A stretch of 64,000 nt of DNA from Macrothele yani. Taxonomy: Eukaryota; Arthropoda; Arachnida; Araneae; Macrothelidae. The translations under genes and the position numbers were made by a program. Location of the stretch: the NCBI GenBank assembly GCA_039090855.1, contig CM076991.1, forward strand, positions 101,444,021 to 101,508,020. The letters are read 5' to 3'. Position 1 is the first letter of the stretch, and the number at the start of each line of letters is the position of its first letter. Under the pieces are notes generated by a model. That model was not told the origin of the DNA, searched no databases, and worked only from the letters and a program-made list of their open reading frames with translations. Below, one piece after another: positions 44,879-56,227 of the stretch.

Positions 44879-44985
44879 CCACTGCAGGGGAGACGGAAAC
44901 GGGTCAAGGGCAGCGGGTCAGCGGGTCGGCAATTTTTTGCGGGTCAAACGTGTCGGGTCAAAGTGTTGCTGACCCGATTTAAACC
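44879..44985. repeat. Cluster of GGGTCA words
   Basis: CGGGTCA or CGGGTCG occurs five times between 44896 and 44960, followed by the inverted TGACCCG at 44970-44976. Such subterminal repeats occur in hAT-type transposons. They also resemble nuclear-receptor half-sites. No terminal repeat pair was identified. Confidence 0.45.
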
Positions 44986-45519
44986 CGTTTTTTTTTTTTT
45001 TAAGAAAAAAAAATATTTCAAGGAAAAATGCGTACCGTTTGCGCTCAATGCGGTGCCAGCGGAGTGAAAAATTATTTTTCATACAAAAATATTGCCGTCT
45101 CTTTCTTAAAGCAACGAAAATTTCCACCGACCGACCGACCGGCGATACTGCGCAGACTCACCGATATCATATCGTAAAACGACACCTCCTTTGCCTTCGT
45201 TTTCAGTGCGAGAGACAAACCTGACACCTGCTTCTCTGGTGATTCACTCTACCACACCCAGCGTGTCGTATTGTAAGATTGAGAGTTACTTTTCATATTG
45301 TATGTTTGTTTGTTTTTCTGCATTTAGCATTCGGAGAGTTTTATTTGAATTGCTAAGATCCCGTTCCATTGCGTGTCGTGTTGGAATCAATGCCCTTATA
45401 TGGAGGAATTTAATATTAAGGAGATCGAAAAAGGCGGGGAAGAGTGTAAGTTGTTTCATCTCATTAAGAAATCAGAATATATTTCACAGCACCGCCAAAT
45501 TTCACAAGCTTCTGATGAG

Positions 45520-46312
45520 TTAAAAGACATGATGCCAGAAGAACGGACCACCGATGGACAACCGAAATTCTAGACTGGGTTCCAAGGGACGGGAAAATAC
45601 CAAGGAGGTTAGAAGAAGAGGAGGTGAAACGATCCGTTTTGAGTGAAGTCAAAACAGATCAGCTGTTTCGATCGTCTCTCTGAGGTGGTGGGAGTCTGCG
45701 GGAGTTCGGACAGGTGACGTCACTCCCTGTGTCTGAAGCAGTTTCGATTTGCGCATGCAAACATTGCAAACCAAGGATGCAAACAAGGAATATTTCGGAC
45801 TTCGTATTTTTCAACATTAGGGTTTTGGTTATATTTTAAACATGGCTACTTGCACATGCGCAGTATATATACGCAGCATGCATTTCCACTCACAAAATAA
45901 TTATTTTGTTCAATTTTTTAAAGAAATACCAGCACATATTTTCCTATATTTTCTGAATTTTTGTAATGATGTGATTGAATATTATTGCCTACATTTTTTT
46001 CATGACTGTATGGGTAGAGTAAGGGTCCGAAAAACCCGTTCAAAATCGCGATTTTCCCATAGGGATACACAATAGATTCTCGGGTTGGACGCATTGACGT
46101 AGTCAGCTGATAAAAAGTGGCATCACGCCAGAAGCACAGGGAGCGGAGCTGTTGTCACCTCCTCCTTCTTCTAACCTCCTTGGAAAATATCTAGAAGAAG
46201 ACAACATGGGAGATGGGCTGAAGAAACTCGAAAGCAAAGCCAGATTTACTGGACACATAACAACAGATACAAAGATGAAACGATTGAGCTTACAGGCCCG
46301 TGCGACTTGCGG
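45520..46312 (+). pseudogene. C-terminal fragment of a non-LTR retrotransposon, split by a MITE
   Basis: Joining 45530-45599 to 46184-46312 by eye, the frame contains RTDHRWTTEILDWVPRDGK and then RRQHGRWAEETRK, QIYWTHNNRYKDETIELTGP. This charged Trp-rich region is typical of the C-terminus of non-LTR reverse transcriptases, where RxxTRWxDDI-type motifs occur. The catalytic part is absent. The splice point coincides with the AAAATA target duplication of the inserted MITE. Confidence 0.6.
45600..46183. mobile_element. 584-bp MITE with ~28-bp terminal repeats and AAAATA duplication
   Basis: The left end is CCAAGGAGGTTAGAAGAAG and the right end in reverse complement is CCAAGGAGGTTAGAAGAAGG. The match extends through GAGGAGGTGA with one inserted base. 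AAAATA occurs at 45594-45599 and 46184-46189. No transposase is encoded. Superfamily is unknown. Confidence 0.85.
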
Positions 46313-46399
46313 AACACGCAGACATCAATAGTTCGTGTGGCCCCCATGGCTGGCAATAACGGCCGCTACACGCCGCGGCATCGAACGAAAGAGGCTTTG

Positions 46400-47405
46400 G
46401 ATGTGAGCTTAGGGTATGTCGCTCCAGGCTGCTTCCACAAGTTGCCACAGTTCATCAGGTGTAGCAGCGGGTGGTGCTTGCCGGACCACTCGGTTGCCGA
46501 TCAGCGACCAGACGTGTTCAATGGGCGACATATCGGGAAAACTGGCGGGCCACGGCAGCAGTGACACCTGGTGGGCCGTAAAGAATAGTTGCACGATGCA
46601 TGCCACGTGCGGGCGCGCATTGTCCTGTTGAAACGTGGCCGCCGGCAGGTCCTGCAGGTAAGGGAGGAATACAGGCTTCAAAACTCCGGAGATGCAACGG
46701 TGGCTGTTCAGTGAATCGGCGATGCGTACCAGAGGGGTGCGGGTGTCATATCCCATTGCGCCACAAACCATAACGCCAGGAGACGGACCGGTATGGTGAT
46801 GCATAATGCAGGCGTCATACAGTCTCTCGCCGCGGTGCCACTACACGCGGATCCGACCAGTATGGTGTTGCAGGCAGAAGCGGAATTCGTCAGAGAAGAC
46901 AATGTCGTGCCATTCCGTAGTCCAGGTGCGGCGTTCAACGGCTCACTGCCGCCGCACTCGCCGGTGTTCTAACGTCAATGGTAATCGGAGCAATGTGCGC
47001 CGTGCGACAAGTCCCCTCTCCTGCAGACGACGTGGAACGGTACGTTCTGACACAGGTTGTTGCGCAACACACTCTAATTCCTGCGCCAACGTTCGTGATG
47101 TGGCGGTGCAAGCCGTCAATGCCCGCCTCACAACATGCCGGTCCTCTTGTTCGGTGGTGTGCCGCGGCTGCGGCAATCGTTGACGTCGGTCCGTCCGTCC
47201 CTCCTGCACCCACCGAATCCATACTCACCTCACTGTGGCTGGATGTCGTCCCACACGGGCGCCGATGTCTCGGTACGATAAACCGATGTCGCGATGAGCC
47301 ATTATTCGTTCTCTGTAGAACTCCGAAACATGCTGGAATGACTGCCGTATTCTGCGACAAGGCATCAGGAAGCTTCCCACGCACAGGTCCGGCAGCACAA
47401 CACAC
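46400..47405 (-). pseudogene. Tc1-like transposase (family 2), nonsense-mutated
   Basis: Minus strand, one shared frame. The N-terminal DNA-binding part contains FYRERIMAHRDIGLSYRDIG-like and DRHVVRRALTACTATSRTLA (near 47209-46943). A TGA near 46950 and a TAG near 46834 interrupt the middle, where WHDIVFSDEFRF holds the first catalytic Asp. The last 131 codons (46409-46804) are open, with GVMVCGAMGYDTRTPLV, QQDNARPHVA and PDMSPIEHVW. The second Asp and the Glu are 34 residues apart (DD34E). All three catalytic residues persist. Element ends were not identified. Confidence 0.88.
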
Positions 47406-47929
47406 TTACTCTACTTACACTCAGCCTTCTGTGCACCCTTCTTATATAGTTCTTCTTCACATGATTTGCGTATGCCCTGCAATGCTAATTGTTTGCACGT
47501 TCTCTCGCGGGCGACGCAGGCTGTGAATTTCAAGCCAATCGGATGCTTCCTTCTTGGTGTTGCAGTTTGGGTGGCCAGCAGTGTAAAAACGAAGAACAAA
47601 CTTACAAGCAAATATTAAAATTTTCTCTAAAATGGAAACACCGCCCTATCCTGATTACGGCAGTACTTCGATCTTGAAGAGCGCATCGTAAGTGGAGATC
47701 AACGTAAACCGAAGCTTCATTGAATCGACGTTTTAGCGGTTTAATTTTTATGATGGGCGTTCAATAAGTTCTAAACCTGACTTTGAAAGTAGTGATTAGC
47801 AGTTGACACAAATATTGCAAAGTATTGTATCATTCTTGAGCTATACACTCCTTTCCGAAAAACAAAACAAAAACGAAGCATCCAGAAGAAATCATCCAAT
47901 CGAGATAAAAATTAGTAGGTGCAATGTAC
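47406..47929. other. Unassigned stretch
   Basis: Possibly includes untranslated ends of the flanking Tc1 relics; no terminal repeat recognised. Confidence 0.35.
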
Positions 47930-48711
47930 ATGTATAGGAAAGAAAATGATTGCAATTCCAGAGCAATTGGGCATTTATTCGGATAAAACAACTACACGAA
48001 TGGAACAAGTCAGTATGTTGTATCGCTATCTCTGGCTCGGATACAAGGGCTTACCAGGCGTGGCATGTACGCATACAGTTCATAAACACTGTCCTGAGGC
48101 ACAGCATGTCAGATGGAGCCCAAAACTGCGGGACAGTTAGCCGCCATTACGAAGTGGGCGTAGGTGGCGTCCCATCATGTCCCACGCATGTTTAATCGGT
48201 GAAAGATCGGGCCATCGGGCTGGCCATGGAAGGGTGTCGACATTATGAAGGCAGGATTGGGAAAGCCGTGTCGTGTGTGGTCGGTCAATGTCCTGTTGAC
48301 AAAATTTTCGGTGATGCTGCTACTGGAATACCAACGTAACAGATCGTAAAATGTCGACGACGTACCATTGAGCCGTGAGGGTGGTATCGAGGACTCCGAA
48401 GGGTGTCCGGCTAGCGTAGGGAATGGCTCTCCAGACAGTCACTTTCAATGTGCGAGCCGTTTGTCGTTCCACGGCAAAGGCAGAATCTGTGCGCTGGCCG
48501 GCTCGTCTCCAAATACGTATGCACTGATCATCGGCGTCAAGTGCAAACTGTGACTCTTCACTGAAGACAACACGCCGCCTCTGGACACTATCCCACGTTG
48601 ATCAGACCTGACACCACTGCTGCCTGTGCCTGCAATGCTCGCTGGTCAGAGGTAGGTGGCGGAATGTGCTCCGTGAATGCAGTCCTCGCACCGCAAGTTG
48701 TCTGGCAACTG
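47930..48711 (-). pseudogene. Tc1-like transposase (family 3), catalytic half, degraded
   Basis: In minus-strand frames with shifts: QRRRVVFSEESQFALDADDQ (near 48585-48525), QQDIDRPHTTRLSQSC (near 48290) and LPWPARWPDLSPIKHAWDMM (near 48240). GRHLRPLRNGG follows. The first acidic residue appears as E in FSEES and the final Glu of SPIE is Lys, so two catalytic positions are altered. The N-terminal part lies on the far side of a minisatellite (49373-49640). Confidence 0.8.
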
Positions 48712-49372
48712 TCTCGATGACCACTTCCGTACCTGTAGACGACGCAACATGGCCACTTTCGTGCTGTAGATGACGCAACACAGCCACTTCGGTACCTGTA
48801 GACGACGCAATATGGCCACTTCCGTACCTGTAAACGACGCAACATGGCTACTTCCGCACCTTTAGACGCCGCAACATGGCCACTTCCGTACCTGTAGACG
48901 ACGCAACATGGCCACTTTCGTGCTTGTAGACGACGCAACACGGCCACTTCCGTACTTGTAGACGACGCAAAATGGCCACTTCCGTACTTGTAAACGACGC
49001 AACATGGCCACTTCCGCACCTGTAGACGCCGCAACATGGCCACTTCCGTACCTGCAGACGACGCAACATGGCTACTTCCGTACCTGTAGACGACGTAACA
49101 TGGCCACTTCCGTACCTGCAGACGACGCAACGTGGCGACTTCCGTTCCTGCAGACGACGCAACGTGGCTACTTCCGTACCTGTAGACGACGCAACATGGC
49201 TACTTCCGTATCTGTAGACGACCCAATATGGCCACTTCCGTACCTTCAGACGACGCAACATGGCCACTTCCGTAACTGTAGACGAAGCGACATGGCCACT
49301 TCCGTAACTGTAGACGAAGCAACATGGCCACTTCCGTAACTGTAGACGAAGCAACATGGCCACGGATGGTTG
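48712..49372. repeat. 32-bp minisatellite inside the Tc1 family-3 pseudogene, ~20 copies
   Basis: The unit CCACTTCCGTACCTGTAGAC then GACGCAACATGG repeats with 5-15% divergence. It separates the catalytic half of the transposase (below 48712) from its N-terminal part (above 49373). A 180-codon minus frame across it is an artefact of the repeat and has no domain. Confidence 0.92.
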
Positions 49373-49640
49373 AGAGAGACCAATGCGGTTCTGTTCGTGT
49401 GACTCACAGTCGCTCCATCCTCACGTTCTGTCTTTGTCCTCGGCCTTCCACTGCTCGCGTGCCGCTGGATTGTGCCTTCCTCGACCGCGACAGCCTTCAT
49501 CAACCATAGTGAACCCACATCTTACCAGCACTTTGTGGTTTTTTCCTCCACCGACCACTTTTGAAGTTACTAACCACGGCTTACCGTGAGAACTCCACAA
49601 GCCTTGCCATATCGGCAATGTTCTGGCGGTGTGGCCTGGA
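49373..49640 (-). pseudogene. Tc1-like transposase (family 3), N-terminal part
   Basis: The minus-strand frame shows EEGTIQRHASSGRPRTKTER and EDGATVSHTNRT. This is the GRPR linker region that follows the first helix-turn-helix in Tc1 transposases. It runs directly into the minisatellite. Confidence 0.6.
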
Positions 49641-50264
49641 CATTACAATTAGGAATTCTTCTAACTCGCTTAAGTCCTCTGCCCTTTCCCCTCTGAAGAA
49701 CAACGATGACACTTATTTACAGAGCTCAGTATCAGGTGCGATTTGCACCGGTTCATGACATTCACATGCGACATCGTTTACCTGCAGTTGCTTCGATTTG
49801 CATAAAGACACACTGGTCTTAATATTTTGGCTTTGCGGTATGTACTGTTTATTCTTTTTCTAATCTAGTTTAAAGTTATTTGTTTTAAGCTTATTATGAT
49901 ATGAAATTACATTTGTCTTTAATAAGCTCAGAATATATTTAATTTATAAACCGAAATGTTTTTCTCGAGTGCGGGATTACCGAAACTCCAGTCGCTTACG
50001 GAAACCAGTTTCCCAATGGTCCATGTGGTGCAAATTATGCATCTGGGCCTAGGGCGTCAGCGCCAAGAAAAATACTGATGCTCAAAAGACAGAGGGAATA
50101 ATAAAATTAAATAATGTAATTTAGTCGGTTTAAATTCCTCAGGGACACATTTTCTGATGAATTATTCATCACACGGGACAAAAATACACGAACTTCCTTT
50201 TTACGCTTTCCAACCGTAGGTTCAAGAAGCGTATATGCACCAGTTTTGTTCGTCTCTCTGTCCG
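49641..50264. other. Unassigned stretch
   Basis: Nothing recognised on either strand. Confidence 0.4.
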
Positions 50265-50860
50265 CACGATGACTCGCGTAAAAATGATTCGATTTCGATG
50301 AAATTTTAGTATATGGTACGAGACAAACCTGGGGACGAACCCTATTGAAAATGGACGAAATTGGGGTTAAAGGTCACGACATATGAGTGGGATCCATTCA
50401 ATTGCCCTTATGCGTCATAACTTGCGTAAAAATGGTTCGATTTTTCGATGAAATTTTAGTATGTGGTAGGGGACCACCTGGAGACAAAGCCTATTGAAAA
50501 TGGACGAAATGGGGTCAAAGGTGACGACATAGGAGCGGCATCCATTCGATCGCCCTTATGCGTCATAACTTGCGTAAAAATGGTTCGACTTCAATGAAAT
50601 TTTAGCATGTGGTAGGGGATCATCTGGAGACGAACGCTATTGAAATTGGACGAAATGGGGTCAAAGGTCAGGACATATGAGCGGCATCCATTCCATTGCC
50701 CTTATGCGTCATAACTTACGTAAAAATGCTTCCATTGCGACAAAACTTTAGTATGTTGTTCCGGAGGTATACTGAACCGGCTCTGTTGAATATATTCGAA
50801 ATGGGGTCAAAAGTGAGGACATAGGATCCAGATATATTCCATAGCCATTATCCTCATAAC
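50265..50860. repeat. ~148-bp tandem repeat, four copies
   Basis: GTCATAACTTGCGTAAAAATG, GATGAAATTTTAGTAT, GGACGAAATGGGGTCAAAGG and CATCCATTC-ATTGCCCTTAT recur in the same order about every 148 bases. The fourth copy is more diverged. Confidence 0.88.
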
Positions 50861-50974
50861 GTGAGTAATAACTTGAGTAATGATTTCTGGTATGTCCGAA
50901 AGCGTATCATAATCAATGCATTGCATGATTTTACTAACTTGTTCTTGTAATCGTAGGCGCAAATATGTCCGCCG
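50861..50974. other. Unassigned spacer
   Basis: Nothing recognised. Confidence 0.35.
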
Positions 50975-51170
50975 CTCTGGTGGCCCAGTGATCATTCGTC
51001 CGAGATGGACCGGGTTCGAATCCCGATGAGGCATGGCTGTTGTTGTTGTCTTACTGTGCTGGCTTTCTCCCTACCCATGGAACCAGTGGTCCTAATTTAG
51101 GGACGGCCGACTGCTTAAGGCCACTGAGTTGCTCCCGGCTCACGGTGGTCGTTAAACCTATAATAAAAAA
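50975..51170 (+). mobile_element. tRNA-derived SINE, family A, with head deletion
   Basis: CTGGTGGCCCAGTG joins directly to ATCATTCGTCCGAGATGG. About 20 bases, including the TTCTGA target word, are missing. The B box GGGTTCGAATCCC, body and GGTGGTCGTTAAACCTATAA tail with an A-rich end are present. Confidence 0.87.
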
Positions 51171-51244
51171 AAAAAAGAAGAAGAAGAAGAAAAAGTGTCA
51201 TGTTTTTACTGTTTCCATGTAGCAACTCCATCAAAAACTTTAAA

Positions 51245-51350
51245 ATTTCATTGCCTTGGAGCTGGAATCGAACCCACATCACTCGATTTCCTTTAGAGCA
51301 CGAACGGAAATAGGGAGATGCGGGTTCGATTCCCGCTGAAGGAGTTGCTG
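51245..51350. mobile_element. Inverted pair of tRNA-like B-box fragments
   Basis: GGAATCGAACCCACATC (minus B box) is followed ~50 bases later by GATGCGGGTTCGATTCCCG (plus B box). The flanks CTTGGAGCTGG and CTGAAGGAGT are roughly complementary. It is a small foldback of a tRNA-like repeat. Confidence 0.5.
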
Positions 51351-51879
51351 CGTGGAGTCAGTGAAAATAAGGCACGTTCATGCCAACGATTACATTTGTA
51401 TTGCCTTCCATGTATTTGTGAAGAATTCTTTCTTCAGGTAAATTAGTTTCCCACGTATGTATGATGTTCTTTTTTCTTTCTTTTAGTGTTTTTAGTTTTG
51501 TTTTCAGTGAAATGAAAATTTAGGTGATTTCTGTAATGCCTGAAAATGGACGCCTGTTGATGCGATCCCGTTTTATGCTGCTTCGCAATAAACTTTCAGA
51601 TCTTTGCCACAAAGGAGAAGCAGACTGCCGAAAGGGAAGCTACAGATGAGTACTGCACAACATAACGGAGCTGTTCGTTTCACGCAGATACAGGGCGTCG
51701 GATTAGAGCAGAGCAATCTAGGTCCAAGACGAAAATTAAAACAATGGGAAAAGAATAGATCATTGTCACGTGATCGCCCTGGAGGGATTTTGATATGGCC
51801 TCAGTGAGGTATATTAGGTCAAGGAAGTAATCCTCATAACCTGCAGAAGAAAAAGTACAGGCTCACGCTACGGAGAGAG

Positions 51880-51916
<37 letters not shown>

Positions 51917-52772
51917 ATCAAATTAATTGCAGTTGTCTGAAGGGGAAGCTGGTAGACCATCCTTTTATTCTGGTAGAAGTCGTGACTAACTGGGAGAAAC
52001 AAGGCCGTTCTTTCATTCGTTGTTGGTGCAAGCATTTTGTTTCCCTATCATCGAAAATGCTCGATGGGTATATGCCTTGCAGAGCAATGCATCAGTTTGC
52101 CAGACAGTCGTTTCCCTCGGAGGACGTGAAAGCATGCGATTGGATATTATTAGAGGTAACCAGGTACTTTTATCATTGCGGACAAAAACAACAAAACCCA
52201 ATCATAGTAGAGTGGTAGGGTTGACTTCGAATTCTGATTAATTATAGCCTCAGTATATCATGGAGCAGTTTCTTCATTAATAGAAATGGTCTGCGAACTG
52301 TCATTTATTTCACTTTATCTTTATTATTATTATTATATTTATCCTTTCCTTGAACCATTCCATCAAGCGTGAAAGCTCACTTGCACAATGGCGTCCCAAG
52401 GGGTTTCCCTAAAAATGCATAAAGAGCATACTGAAAATGTTTTTAACCGCGAATTCAAAGCAACAACTCCAAAACTAATTTGTGTGTGTGAGAAAGGAAC
52501 GAAGCACACGCACTTTTTTGAAAACATTTTTGTTCCTGGTGTTTAAAAGTGGTGCGAACAATAACTGCTACTAAATAAACAAAGTAAAACTCAAATATTC
52601 TCTCTAAAACATACAGTGTTTAGACAAAATAATGTGATAGTTATGGGGTTAATGTCGTTTTTGTAGGCTACACCGAAAAAAGGAAACCCCAACGAAGTCG
52701 TGAACTTTTCTTTGTGTGTATTCTCCAGCTGGAAAACCAGTGTAGCACAAGTTGTGTTCAGAAGCGGTGCGT
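51351..52772. other. Unassigned region with (GA)n microsatellite
   Basis: (GA)n runs at about 51880-51914, and (TTA)n lies near 52322-52337. A 78-codon plus frame at 51982-52218 has no recognisable motif. Confidence 0.45.
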
Positions 52773-53540
52773 ACCCTTGTTCGGATCTACGATTCACATG
52801 TTAGGACGGTGATGTCACTCAGTGACGTCACGATTATCCGTCTGCGAGGAAGGCGGGGTGAGCAAACCTTACTGTCTATTAACCTTGTTCGTATCTACGA
52901 TTCACATGTTAGGACGATGATGTCACTCAGTGACGCCACGATTATCCGTCTGCGAGGAAGGCGGGATGAACAAACCTTACTGTCTATTAACCTTGTTCGG
53001 ATCTACGATTCACATGTTAGGACGGTGATGTCACTCAGTGACGCCACGATTATCCGTCTGCGAGGAATTGCGAGATGAGCAAACCTTACTGTCTATTAAC
53101 CTTGTTCGGATCTCCGATTCACATGTTAGGACGGGGATGTCACTCAGCGACGTCACGATTATTCGTCTGCGAGGAAGGTGGGTTGAGCAAACCTTACTGT
53201 CTATTAACCTTGTTCGGATCTACGATTCACATATTAGGACGGTGATGTCACTCAGTGACGCCACGATTATCCGTCTGCGAGGAATTGCGAGATGAGCAAA
53301 CCTTACTGTCTATTAACCTTGTTCGGATCTCCGATTCACATGTTAGGACGGTGATGTCACTCAGCGACGTCACGATTATTCGTCTGCGAGGAAGGTGGGA
53401 TGAGCAAACCTTACTGTCTATTAACCTTGTTCCGATCTACGATTCACATGTTAGGACGGCGATCTCACTCAGTGACGTCACGATTATTCGTCTGTTTGGA
53501 AGGCGGGATGAACAAACTTTACTGTCTATTAACCTTGGTT
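52773..53540. repeat. 108-bp tandem repeat, ~7 copies, each with a CRE-like site
   Basis: Units run CCTTGTTCGGATCTACGATT, CACATGTTAGGACGGTGATG, TCACTCAGTGACGTCACGAT, TATCCGTCTGCGAGGAAGG and CAAACCTTACTGTCTATTAA. Two subtypes (GACGTCACG and GACGCCACG; GAAGGCGG and GAATTGCGAG) alternate in part, so a two-unit (216-bp) step contributed to growth. 108 is a multiple of three, which keeps chance frames open. Confidence 0.93.
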
Positions 53541-54470
53541 CGTACGAGCTGTCGGTGAAATGGTTGATTGTCCGACTTCCAAAGAGGAGAAATCGCGGGA
53601 ACCCGTTTAGTAGGAGCGTCTGTAACCACAACAACCAAACTGTTTGGTGTTTCAAGAGCTAAAGTCTCCACGGTTATAACTAAGTACACAAAGCATGGCT
53701 AGAATTCATCGGCGAAGAAGAATGGTGAGAGAAAACCGAGATTGAATGAGAGGGACTGTCGACCGTCGAACACTAAAAAGTATTGTATCCAAGCAACACA
53801 GAACTACTTCAGCGAAAGTGGTAACAGAACTCAATATCCACCTAGAAGACCCTGTTTCCACAAAACCTGTCCACAAAGAACTTTACAAAGCCAATGTCAT
53901 TGGAAAAGCTGCAATTTCTATACCTTTATCACAGAAACTAACGCTTCAATGCGAAAAAGATGGGGTCATGAGCATAAAACCTGGACGGCTGATGATTGGA
54001 AACGTGTGATGTGGCGCAATGAGTGCTTATTTACATTGTTCCTGAACAGGTTGGGTTTATGTATGGAGAACCCCCCAGAGAAGCGTACAATTCGGAATAT
54101 CTGGTTCGAACTGTCAAACATTGAAGGGGGAGGGGTCTGTGATGATTTGGGCGGCAATATCGTGGTATTCGGCTAGTCCCATCAATTCCCTGCATGGTCG
54201 AGTTGCTGCTAGCGAGTACTTTGACACTCTGGATGATCAGGTGCATCCCATGGTCCAAGTGTCGTTTCCCAACAACGATGCCATATCCAACATCTGTCCA
54301 GACCAACTCAATCACCTGACTTGAATATCATCGAACCACTGTGCGTAGAGTAGGAGAGCAGTGAGAAGCAGATTCCTTCATCTCTAAAGAAACTGGATGA
54401 TGTTCTGATCGACAAATGGTACAGCATTCCACTGAAGACTAATCAAGAGCTGTATGAATTGTAACGTATT
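53541..54470 (+). pseudogene. Tc1-like transposase (family 4), broken
   Basis: Across several plus frames the order of a Tc1 transposase is visible. An N-terminal DNA-binding part lies near 53550-53730. DRRTLKSIVSKQHRTTSAKV is at 53760 and TADDWKRVMW (first catalytic region) near 53980. MIWAAISWYSASPI is near 54139 and HGRVAASEYFDTLDDQVHPM near 54195. PDQLNHLT and a LNIIEPL-like Glu motif lie near 54300-54340. Sequence between NNDA and the third motif is missing, removing the second catalytic Asp. It abuts the 108-bp repeat. Confidence 0.82.
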
Positions 54471-55504
54471 TTATTAAACAGAGCTGTATGAATTGTAACG
54501 TATACTCTAATTTAACTTTCCTTTTTAGTTTCTTTCTCTATGTACATTTGAGTTCATTTTTCTTAGCGTTTTTCAAGCTAATGTCTTCTCTCTCGCAAGA
54601 ATATGGTTAGCAACACAGTGAGGTCAGAACGTGTGACGTGTGGATGTGTCAGATAAGAACAGACCAATATATGTATAATGTTTGAGACGCAGTAGTATGA
54701 GGAGATGGTGGAAGTTATCATACTAACTGTGGAAGAGACGTTTGTTAAATTGAAGTTTGAGTTATTTGAAGGCTGCGTGTTCTACCTTAGTGTTGGTGTT
54801 GTTCTCTTAACCAAATATTATTATTATTATTATTAATTCCCGTTCGTTTGATTATACCTTGTTGAAGTCCCAGTGGATTAGTGGCAGAATAAAAACTAAT
54901 AGTAAGTAACCTTTTCTGAAGTTCCTTGAATGACTCCTGTTTCACTGTAGGTGAAGTTTATGAGATTGATATATGTAGTATTCGGACAGTTATACTTAAA
55001 CGAACATTATGGAATCTATCTCAAGGAAGCAGTGTTAAAGGCAAATGGCTGTTCGACACCTTATTAATAAAGACACATCACATGTTCCCAGGTGTTCACA
55101 TCATTTTGTCCAACCCCTGTACTTTACGAACTCTTACAGAGCTGTTCTAAAATACCTTCAAAACATTGTCTGGGCACTTCTGTCTCAGATACTGTATAAG
55201 ATCATATCAATAATGCAGAGAATACGTTTCAATAGCAGCTCAGGTGAATTTTACGCCAACTTTTATTGTTTGTTATGTTTTCTGGGTTTAACGATCACTA
55301 TGAGAACCTAAGCTAATAAGCAGTCACAAGTGAAAAATTTAGTGCCAAATGATACTAAACAAACGATTATTTTCCCTTCAACAGCCTGCAAGATAAGATT
55401 CAGCACCGCAGAACAAACATTCCATCACCACCTAACTTTCTTGAATATCACGCTCATCAAATAACTTTCTTCAATAAAATATCAGATGCAATAATATTTT
55501 TTAC
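54471..55504. other. Unassigned region with short direct repeat and (ATT)n
   Basis: GAGCTGTATGAATTGTAACG occurs twice, at 54448 and 54481. (ATT)n lies at 54814-54835. No gene recognised. Confidence 0.4.
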
Positions 55505-56227
55505 CAGGGTGAGTCAAAAGTTCGTCGCGTTCGCAGCTGAAAAATTTAATGATGCAAGAAAGCCACCTCATTCTGAAAAGTATAGTTTTCTACAGCTCGG
55601 TTCGTTTCTATAGCTTTTTTTCAACGTTCTATAGCTCGGTTGTTTTCTATACCTTTTTTTCAACGTTCTACAGCTCGGTTGTTTTCTATAGCTGTTTTTC
55701 AACGTTCTATGTTTTCGGTTGTTTTCTGTAGCATGTTTCAACGTTCTATAGCTCCATTGTTTTCTATAGCTTTTTTCAACGTTCTATAGCTTCTACGGGT
55801 TTCTACAGCTTTTTTAACGTTCTATAGCTTCGGTTGTTTTCTCTTTCTTCAACGTTCTATAGCTTCGGTTCTTTTCTATAGCTTTTTTCAATGTTCTATA
55901 GCTTCGGTTGTTTCTATAGTTTTTTCAACGTTCTGTAGCTCGGTTGTTTTCTATAATTTTTTCAATGTTCTATAGCTGGGTTTTTTTTCAATGTTCTATA
56001 ACTTCGATTGTTTTCTATAGCATTTTTTAAACGTTCTGTAGCTTCTGTGGTTTTCTATAGCATTTTTTAAACGTCCTACAGCTTCGGTTGTTTTTTATAT
56101 CTTTTTTCCAACGTTCTATAGCTTCGGTTGTTTTCTATAGCCTTTTTTCAACGTTCAATAGCTGGGTTGTTGTTTTTTCAACATTCTATAAGTTCGTTTG
56201 TTTTCTATAGCTTCTTTTTTTGCAACG
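55505..56227. repeat. Mariner-type end followed by a 38-39-bp degenerate tandem repeat
   Basis: CCAGGGTGAGTCAAAAGTTC at 55506 resembles a mariner terminal repeat. From about 55590 the unit GTTCTATAGCTTCGGTTGTT then TTCTATAGCTTTTTTCAAC repeats ~16 times with many small indels. The minus-strand mariner pseudogene follows immediately, so the array appears to have grown in its 3' region. Confidence 0.75.

Noticed and set aside
48588..49363. Two minus-strand frames of 171-180 codons rich in RKWPCCVVYRYGSGH
   Set aside because: They are translations of the 32-bp minisatellite, cycling through frames, not a protein family.
51604..52218. Frames of 67-78 codons near 51.6-52.2 kb
   Set aside because: No motif, both strands open, and no supporting structure.
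52752..53662. Plus frames of 85-135 codons with LVRIYDSHVRTVMSLS repeats
   Set aside because: The 108-bp unit is a multiple of three, so an open unit gives open frames by chance; the frames end at single-unit indels.
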